DNA from: Paulinella micropora
Lineage: Eukaryota; Cercozoa; Imbricatea; Euglyphida; Paulinellidae
Direction of reading: 5' to 3'
NCBI GenBank assembly: GCA_019918135.1
Contig: WBZZ01005983.1
Span: 46,001 to 110,000, forward strand
DNA: 64,000 nt
Shown here: piece after piece, positions 51,699 through 61,000 of the stretch
Layout of the letters: the number at the start of each line of letters is the position of its first letter
How positions within the stretch are numbered: the stretch's first letter is position 1
Made by a program: the position numbers and the translations under genes
The notes under the pieces: model-generated
Databases searched by the model: none
What the model was told of the DNA's origin: nothing
The model's input: the letters and a program-made list of their open reading frames with translations, nothing else

Positions 51699-51722
51699 TA
51701 CTGCTGCTGCTGCTGCTGCTGC
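51628..51722. repeat. (CTA)n then (CTG)n triplet repeat
   Basis: About 22 CTA triplets followed by about seven CTG triplets. Any protein read from them (poly-Thr/Leu) is not credible. Confidence 0.95.
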
Positions 51723-51739
51723 CGGTCCTTACCTATGGC

Positions 51740-52790
51740 TGGATGGAGAAGGAGGTTGTACGAGCCCCTTGCTTCATGCCGTGTGACCGCAAACCAGAGG
51801 ACATACTTGACGAGTACTTCCAGCTTTATATTTCCAGAAACCTGAAACGATTTGGGAAACTTGCACGGAAACTAACCCGACTCCATTCTGCGTTGATCTT
51901 CCCCAAGGACAAGTCACCGATAGAGAAGTCTCGTCTAGTGTGTAACCAGAAGCGGTCCCCCAGGCGAAAGAAAATGGTAAAGCCCTTTCGTTACTGTCGT
52001 CTCCTCTTCGAGTTCTAATCCCCCTGTATAGAACTGTTTGCTCTGCTGAGACTGCCCTGAGTTCCTGATGACAGTAAGGAGTCTGTGTACGACCGGATGG
52101 CACGGTGGGAGGGTAACAAGGAGGAGAAGGTCGTCTACCTGCCGGATGCCAAAGAACGATTTCCGAAGCGGTCTCGGGATATAGGCAGTAAGGTTGGTAT
52201 GCTCGTCTACCATACATTTCAAAACAGCCAACTGCGCTGATATATATCCCCCGATCGGACACCCATGCAACTGCATGAAGACCCCGTTCCCCATTGTAAA
52301 ATGAGCATGGTCAAGATCGAGCTGGACTAGGGCAATGACGTCTTGAAACGTAAAAAAGTAAAAGTTATCCTTCGCCGTAGATGTCTTGTACCCGACTTGA
52401 TGTTTCGGTGCCCCTCCTGCCACGGACCACGGTTTTCTCGAGACTTGGAAAGCCTCGACTCGGCGACACGATCGTCCGTCACTACGTCCATAAGTTTGGA
52501 TGAAGCGTAGCGCGAACATAACGGACTGGAGGACAGACTGTTTGGATAACTATGTGAACATTTGCTTAACATCAAACTGGTAGGCAAAGAGATGGGCGGT
52601 CCCATCTTGGGCGCGGAAACGGGCCATGGCCCTATGGAGTAGCTCTTGTACGTTAGACAGGTCATTGAGATTGAAATTCACGCAATGTTTGGAGAACTCA
52701 AGGACAACAAAGGTGAGAATACGGCCGAGGTTGCGTAATACATATCGCCAGTTTTTGCGGGATATGATCTTGCCCTGCCCACGACAGTCG
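51740..52790 (-). pseudogene. Reverse transcriptase remnant of another retroelement
   Basis: On the minus strand, GKIISRKNWRYVLRNLGR and FAYQFDVKQMFT (motif A, Asp) are followed by a TAG, then GNGVFMQLHGCPIGGYISAQ (motif B, PxG) and FFGIRQVDDLLLLV (motif C, with VDD). The order and spacing are those of an RT palm, and the RxVDD form is closer to Penelope-like or other non-LTR types than to the Ty3 RT nearby. One stop and at least one frameshift near 51935 show it is dead. Class assignment is tentative. Confidence 0.55.
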
Positions 52791-52834
52791 ACAGAGATTT
52801 CCAGTCACGGTCAACGTTCAAGAATTGGACTCAC

Positions 52835-53239
52835 ATGATGTGCAACAACCTTGTCCGCTTCCCGCGACTACCACCACCTGATGATTTTACCAGAAGAGAC
52901 GTCCGCATCGGGACACTGATATGGATGTTTACCCGGTTTGCTAGTCAGTCATCCGCTAAGTGTCACCTTGTCGAAGCAGTAGTGAAGCTGTTAATCGAAA
53001 CCCAATATCCGATGTCACTCTTCTACCGAGCACTTACACAGATGGCGAGGAAGCAGCCTATATGGGATGCGATTCGTAGCTACTTATGTATGGCTGTAGC
53101 TGACCTTCCAGTAGATTTACACTTTCGCGAGCAATGGAAGTGGGTAATCCAATTCACACTGCCACCCGATCTAAGAGATCAGCAGGTGAAAGGCTATTGT
53201 CCCAGTGGCAGCCATGTCTCCGAACAGCCATACCGATGA
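52835..53239 (+). other. Open frame of 134 codons, uncertain
   Basis: MMCNNLVRFPRLPPPDDFTR then KCHLVEAVVKLLIETQYPMS. It runs opposite to the RT remnant and just upstream of it, and may be antisense to the lost N-terminal part. No family recognised. Confidence 0.2.
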
Positions 53240-55021
53240 ACCTGCCTCTATGTCCTTGATATTCACGACTCGGTTTTGGTTTTGCGCATGGCCCCGGTTG
53301 TCCACCGGGGCCGACTCTATCAGACTCATTGAGGTGTATTGTGTGATTTTTATGTGAGATTTATGCGACTTTTCGTCTTTTCGTATTATGAAGGGGGAGA
53401 GTAACGGCTATTTTTACACATGCCACTTTCGGAAATAAGTAGTGATTCACGCCGACACTATCTTATGTGTTCTCGAGAATGTGTTCTAACCGACCTCAGT
53501 CATTGTTTTTCCAATTACGACGAGGACAGGATGTCATCGGTTTACGTTCTTCTTATAATTAATAATTATGAAATTTTACCTTTTCAAGTCGGTTCTTTTG
53601 TATTAATTAGTGTATAGTGATTTTATGAGATCACTTTTCCACACCCAGTACCAGATTTTTTTTAGTCTTTTTGAGGCGGTTAGTAACTATTACCAATTTA
53701 CTAGTGCGGAATCACTTCATGGCAGGGTCTGCACTGCCACGCGTTTTCTTGCTTAGAAATAGAACTGCAAGGGAGGGAGCAGTGCCCCTGAAGCATAGTT
53801 TTGCTCGGTCCCAATCTCCCACGTCGCATCAATACGTTCTTACTAATAAATGCTGGTACGCTCATTGGACAGTGCCTGGCTCATGCGCGCAGTCGCCGCA
53901 AACTGTGCGATAGCTTGATCCTGTTGCATCTAGAAGTCCTCAGTGATTACTACTATTCACGCAAGCACTGTTTTACTGTCACTGTATCAAAATACTTGCC
54001 ACTCATAGTGCTGAGTGGGAGACGAAGATCTAGAATGGTTCCCATCTCATATGCTGGCTACTGTAACATGCCCAGGGATCACAACTCAGTCGGAGACTCT
54101 GAGCGATTACGAATTGTCGGGCCATCAGGTGCTTTAATTTCGATGTTCTAGGCTCGGACCGGGACTCGCCCCCTCCCACTGTGGAACTCACTATGCACAG
54201 CACCGTATTCAACGTGACCATGCGTATTACCGGTATTAATGAATAGTAACAGTATTTAAATATTACCGCCTGCAATTTGACTCTGAAACATCGTGCAGAT
54301 TGAAATATTAATAACCATTAGTTTGAAAAGATCGGTCCGATTGGTTCGACTGGTTCCATTGGTTTAGGGTATTTATGGAAAAAATCAATAGTCATGAATT
54401 TCAAAGAAAATGCTGAGTATGGTCAGGTACCTTTTGGTCCAACGTAAGTTTCAAGATGTGACAGTGGAACTGAGAAATAGGGTGCTCGGCGATGAAGTTG
54501 TGGAGCACACTGTGCATTTGAAATTTGCCTCAAATGAGTAGAAACGTGAGGCCCAAATGATGCAGTGTTTGAGCATTTGAAGACTGCAGTGGAAAAGAGA
54601 AAAGTTGAAAGTATAAGTCTTGACTAGCATCCTGTGAGGAAACGGCATTCAAATGAATACACACACGGCTGTCATTTGATCTCAAAATACTTCCGAGAAC
54701 AGGCTATGTACCAAAAGACGCTGGGACACGCCAGGTAAAGTAGCATTCTACTTCATTTTTTCCAGACTGACTTGAACAACTCCAACTGCCACACAACTAG
54801 TGTTAGCACTTGAAATACATATTCTCGTTAGTTCTCAGAATTTGGATTGTTTCGAAAGTGACAACTTGTAGACAGTCAAGAGGCCTGAGGTGTACTAAAT
54901 AAACTGGAATTTACTATCGTGTTGCCTATTTTACCTATCAACTTATGACCCATCCATACATGCATACATAGCCTTCAAATTTGCAAAGACATATACATAG
55001 ATTGATTATAAATATCAATAC
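53240..55021. other. Intergenic region, nothing recognised
   Basis: No gene, RNA gene or array repeat found. It is the 3' flank of the NRPS gene and must contain its polyadenylation site. Confidence 0.5.
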
Positions 55022-58000
55022 CTATATATACTTGGGAGAGACCGCGCTCACACTGTCACCTTTTTGTTCAACTCGGAGAGACAGCTTTGTAGCACTTCGA
55101 GAGACCGCGCTCACATGGATCGTCACTGGCGCTGTGTCTGCCTTTTTTGGCAAGAAAACATGATCAGGAACCTGCAGAAAGGGAGACTTGCCTTCCGTTC
55201 TGTCATCTGGGTTTTCCATTGTGAGAACGACGAAAGGCGATGGCGGCATTTCGTTTTGATTGCTGATCGGAGACGGTGTAAAGGCAGGCGAGAAGGCGGC
55301 CTTGACCAGTGACAGTTTCTGAGGCGGGCTGATTGGAGACTGCACGAACGCGAAAGGCCGGGGATCCTTTTCTGGCGCAGGTGTCGAAATAGTGGACATG
55401 GCGCGAGAGTACAACGACTGTGGCCGGCGTCCAAACCTTGCGTTCTTCTTTTTGCTCCGCACGTCTCCAGTGCGGCGTTGGAGGTTCCACGCCGTGAAGA
55501 GCTCGCCGTCGCCTGCAAACATCTTGGGCATCATCAGTGCGCGGTGGTCGATCACCGAGCCCTTGCCGACTGAAATCTTATCGAGGCGTATAGTTCTGGC
55601 CTCTAACGCGTGAGCGTAAAGGCGAGCCTGTGATGGTATGAACAAACACGAGAAATTGAAAACATGTATATCATCTTCGTTTGTGTTCAGGCAAACTTCT
55701 CTCGCTTCCTTCTCTAAACCTATCTTCTGTGCAATTAGTCTGATAGGCTTAGAAAGCTGAAGCTGACATGTAAGCAGGAAAACAAAACAATCTATCGCAT
55801 GTGAAATATGTTCAGTGTACATGACCTCGCTCAGAACGACTGCATTCTCCTCGAAACTTAACAGATCGACATCACACAGGTCAAGGCTGTCCAGGAACAA
55901 AGGCCCCGCAACTCGCGCTCCCATTGCCCATACTGTACTTGACAGGTACTCAGATCCGCGTAGCAAGAATCCCCACGAGCTTGTCCAACATGCTTGCATG
56001 ATCAATGCCGAGGTTCGACAAAAATCCCTGAAGCTGTACATTTGGTGCTTTGAGCCTGCTCGTTGTCGACATACAAACATCCACTTACAGAGAACGGCTA
56101 TCAAAGTGCTGAAAAGAAATGGGACAATAAGATATGGTCCTGCAAAGAAAACCATGGCTGCCGGATGAATGCGTACTTGCACCAAGGCCAATAAACACAG
56201 ACAGAGTAGCAGCGGCAGCAAAAGTAAAAACTCCATCAAAATTAGCATGATGATCGGATAGACCCAAAGAAAGGCGTTGATGTAGCAAGGAATGTACCAG
56301 AGCTCATCGCCGACCAAACCTTCAAGTGCTAACATTTCGCGCAACGGCTTCATCTTGGTACAAGGCGAGCCTAAGTACACCCATCCTGACTCTAGCCTCG
56401 TGTTCCGGACGGGCACTGAAGATCCACCTCCAAGCATCACTTCATCTCCAATCACAGTGCCGGGCATGACTAAGCTAAACATACCGGCCATAGAGCGGTC
56501 TCCCAACACAATGCTTTCCTGCTCGATTCCTTCAGCCGTCATCAGACTTGTGCACAAGAGAGCGCCCGAACCCAAATGGCAATCACTGCCCACAGAGAGC
56601 AAATCTGGGTCAAGCAAGTCCTTCAAATCCATAGTAGTTCTGCTCCCCACCCTAGCACCGAGCAACCGGTAGAACAGAGCAAACCAATGACAGCTTGCTC
56701 GAATGATAACCATGAAGTCAGATTGCGCGCCAAAAACAGCATGCCACACCCACAACCGCAAATGATCGAATGAATACAACGGAGTCAGCCCTGGTTTTCT
56801 CCTTCCTATGATCAGCCACTTGAACAAGACGATCACAACAATAACGACTAGGCATGTCGCAGCTTTTGATATAGAAAACGCAATCAGCAAGTGTAAAAAT
56901 GCTCCATCTCTGAAAAGGTCACTTACAAATTGCAGGGTCCTCTCCCCTGAAATTCCAACCAACACAGGTAACAAACAGTAGAATCTCTTGCCAGTCAACA
57001 TGATTAAGGGCAGAATGACGTAGGCCTCCACCAGGGAAAGACGGTGTAGCGACCATATTGCAGCAACGATGAGCCAAATGACAACTCCAACTAGCACCGA
57101 GAACAGTCCCACCACGTACAATCCTAACGCTTGTCCAAAAGCAAAAAGGGTTCTTTGGATCCTGCCGGTTTTTGTCCCCGCCTGGGCGCGGGGCGCACCT
57201 GCAGACACCCTTTCCGAGGGACCTACTTGAGTCGCAGGTTGGATCGTGGCATATGGCAGCACCGTCACATCAGGCATGAGCTGAGACCCGCTCTGAAGGC
57301 AGACATGATGATGTAGGTATGTGACTTCGAACTGAACCAAGCCTTCATCATTGACTTGGTACATGTGCACAGAAACACCACGGCCAATGATCACATCTGA
57401 TTCTGCGATTAGCAACTCAGGGTCAGAGATGAGCTCTGTGTCGATCACGACACGCTGGCCGATGCGAGCTCCGAGCAAACGATACCACCAGACGATGAAA
57501 ATAGAGCCACGTAGGTGACACACAAACACAGCATTCGCATAGTCGACCAAGCGTGCCATAGTCCACCAACGAACAAATTTGAAGCTGCCGATTGCAAGAA
57601 CTTCACCTTGCGAAACATGAACGAAGGTAGCTTTGCTTACAAAGACCAGAAAACACAGCATGATGCCGTATGCCATCCATAACAACGGAACCAGTGCACA
57701 GGCAGCAACAAGCGGAATGTTTCTTGAAAACCAGACACCCCAGTCAAAAACTGGAACGGCAGGTAAAAAGGCAACCAAACATATGTAACATAGCCCTAAG
57801 AGCTGGAGAAGCAACGACGAGATACGAGATAGAGAAGGCTCATGAAATGACGGAGTTTCAGGCGGAAGCTCAGTAAACGAAGACTTGCGATCGACATAAG
57901 GGGATTTTGTACTACGCAATTTGCGCCCCTGACGATCTTCTGGATTGATGGCATGAGCACGTTTGTTCGCCGTGTCATTATCCATTAAAAGGTGAACAGT

Positions 58001-61000
58001 TGTAGCTGCATAGACTTCATTTTGCAGCGACGCTGTAAAGCGTGCCAGCATGAGCGAATCCAGCCCCAGATCAGTAAAAGAAACATCTGGGTCCACATTG
58101 TTCGAGCCAGTAATTTTCTGCAAAACCTCAAGAATACTGTCTGTCAGAGCTGACTGTTTCGGGCTTTGACTAGTGCTACCTGCTGTGGATGCAGACACGA
58201 TTTTTTGCACGGCGCGTTTTGGATTATCCTTTGCTACTGCAACATTCTTAAGATCGTCGATCGCAGGCCTAGGAGCTGGCAGCTGCTTGCGGTCCACTTT
58301 GCCGCTGGAGGTGAGCGGAAACTCTTCCATGCGCACGAACGCAGATGGGACTATGTAAGGCGGCAGCGCCTTGCTACAAGCCTCTCGCAACACCGACTCC
58401 AGATCTGTCGCCTCAGCAGCAGCTTGACTTGCTTTGGCTGCTGGGTCTTCGGTGTAGTACGCCGCCAGGAACGGCCTGCCAGGCACGTCTTCTCGCCGAA
58501 GAACCACCGCGGCCGCCACAGCCTTGCACGAGCAGATACAGCGCTCGATCTCGCCAAGCTCGATACGGTAACCGTTCAGCTTCACCTGGAAGTCGATGCG
58601 TCCCAGGAACTCGATCGTGCGGTCAGGCAGCCAGCGCACCAGGTCTCCCGTGCGATACATCTTGCCAGCAGCAAACGGGTTCGGCAGGAAGCTCTTGTCG
58701 GTCAGGTCAGGCCGGTTCAGGTAGCCCAGACCCACCTGCGGCCCGCCAACCACGAGCTCGCCCTGGCCTCCGATGGGGCAGAGCTGCTGCTTGTCGTCAA
58801 GCACGTAAAGCTCCACCAGAGTGCCTCCTGCGTTGCCGATGGAGGTCGGGTAAGACATGGAGGACGAACACTCATGCCACGTGCAAGCTACAGCAGTTTC
58901 AGTTGGCCCATATCCATTGAGGACTCGAACAGGCGGCGATCTACTGGTCCAGGCGTCAACCAAGGAAACTGGAACTGCCTCGCCTCCAAACAACACTGTG
59001 TGAAAGTGTGGCAGGTCGGCCTCGGGTGGAACGATCGCAAAGTGATTGGGAGTTGATATCAAAATGCTGATTTTCTGGTCGCGCATGGTGTCTGCCAGCA
59101 TCAAGCGCTCCTCCTCATCGCACAAGACCAAAGCAGCGCCGGCCGCGAAGCAACTCCACGTTTCCACCACATGCATGTCGAATGTCATCGACGCCATCTG
59201 CAGCATGCGGTCTGTTTGACTCACGCGGATGACTTTTGTCGCCCACGTGGTCGTGAAGCGAACTACGGCACCATGGGGGAGCACGCATCCCTTAGGCTGA
59301 CCTGTGGAGCCCGACGTAAAAATGATATACGCCACGTCTTCTGGAGAAGGAGCCTTGCACAGCGCAGGCAGGCTCGAAGGCCACACTTTCTGGCTCCAAT
59401 CGACCGATACCAGCTTGAGGGACTGCAAGCGCTCGTGCTGCTTGGTCCCGCACAGCACCAACGCCAGCTTGGCGTCCCTGGCCACGAAGGTCCAGCGGTC
59501 GTCTGGCCACTTGGGGTCCATGGGCACGTACGCGCCTCCGGCCTTGATGATGCCTAGCATGGCCACCATCGTCGCCACCACACGCTCGGTGCTCAGCCCC
59601 ACTTTCACGCCCGGACCGACCTTGAACTCGTGCGCCAGACCGCGAGCCACACGCTCAGCCTCTGCATCCAGCTGCGCGTACGTGAGCTGCGCGCCATGGT
59701 GTTCCAAAGCGATCGCGTTGGGCGTGCGTGCCGCCTGCCTCTCGAACAGTTCTTTGAAGGTCGAAGGCCCGTCGTACTCGGCAACCTCACCGCAATAAGC
59801 GGAAGACAAGAGAGCTGCGCGCTCGTCTGCGCTCACCACTTGCAGGCTCAACACGTCAGTCAACGCCCAGGCGCTGCTTCTGGTCATGACATCATGCAAC
59901 AGAGTCACCAGCTGCCCCAGCAGAAGATTCATTCCTGGCTCCATGTATTTCACGGAGTTGTACGTAAGTGCAAGCTCGAGGTCCTCGCCCACTGCTCGCG
60001 CCCGCAGACTAAGGTCCCAGGGAACTCCGTCGAAGCAGCTGGCCTTGCCTGGATCAGCGGCCTGGCTTGCAGCCGAGGCTTTGGCTTCGATGCTGACCTC
60101 CGATTCAGCAGAAGCCCACACAAGCAGAGCCTGTGCAATCGGTCGGCAGTTGGCGACAGGCGCGGTCACGAGGGTCTTAGCCAGCAGAGCAAACGGCACG
60201 ACATTGCGTCGGCCCTCTTCAACAGCAGCTGCAACCTGCTCGAGCAACTGCTCCAACGACAGCGAGGACTCTGGGAACTGAGCCAGCACAGGATAAGCAG
60301 GGCCCTCGCCTTGGAAGTCTACGATGATGCCTCCTTGTCGCGTCAGGCGATGCAAGAGCAGCTGGAAGCACGCTAGCAGCAGAGTGCTCAATGGCTGTTT
60401 GCTCTCTTTTCGACGACCCATGAGCTCTTGCAGCTTCTTCGCCATTCCTTCCACTTGTTTGCACACTGTGGCAGAGCGGAAGGCTCCTGTTGTTGCAGGT
60501 TTTGTCCGGTCGAGTTTACTGGGCTGATCGGCCCGCAGGTTGAGGGGCTCTGGATCGAGACGCAGCTTTTGCTTCCAGTAGTCTAAGGCGTCGTCCTGTG
60601 GGAGGCGTTGCGGCAGATCAACTATGTTGACATTGGTTTGTCCTTTTACAAAAATATTGTCAAGGAGCTGGAGCCATCGGCGGCTCATACGCTCGATAGT
60701 TGATGGATTGAACAAACAAGCTGGGGAAGAGAACGTGCCACTTAGTCCCCCGCTTTCCTCGTCTGGCCATACCGTGACCTCAAGCTCAGATTTGCTGGGC
60801 AACTGTAAAACACCATCACTGATGGGCGTGCCTTGAACATCATCAAGCTTCAAAGATCGCAAACCCGCCTGGGAAGAAACTAGGTTCAGAGAAGCCTGAG
60901 TGAATGGGGCAGCTACGCCACCTCTCGTTTTAAGCCTCTTAACGATCAGATCGAAGGGGCAAGGATGCTCGAAAGCCTCAGTCCAGACTTGCTTCACCTG

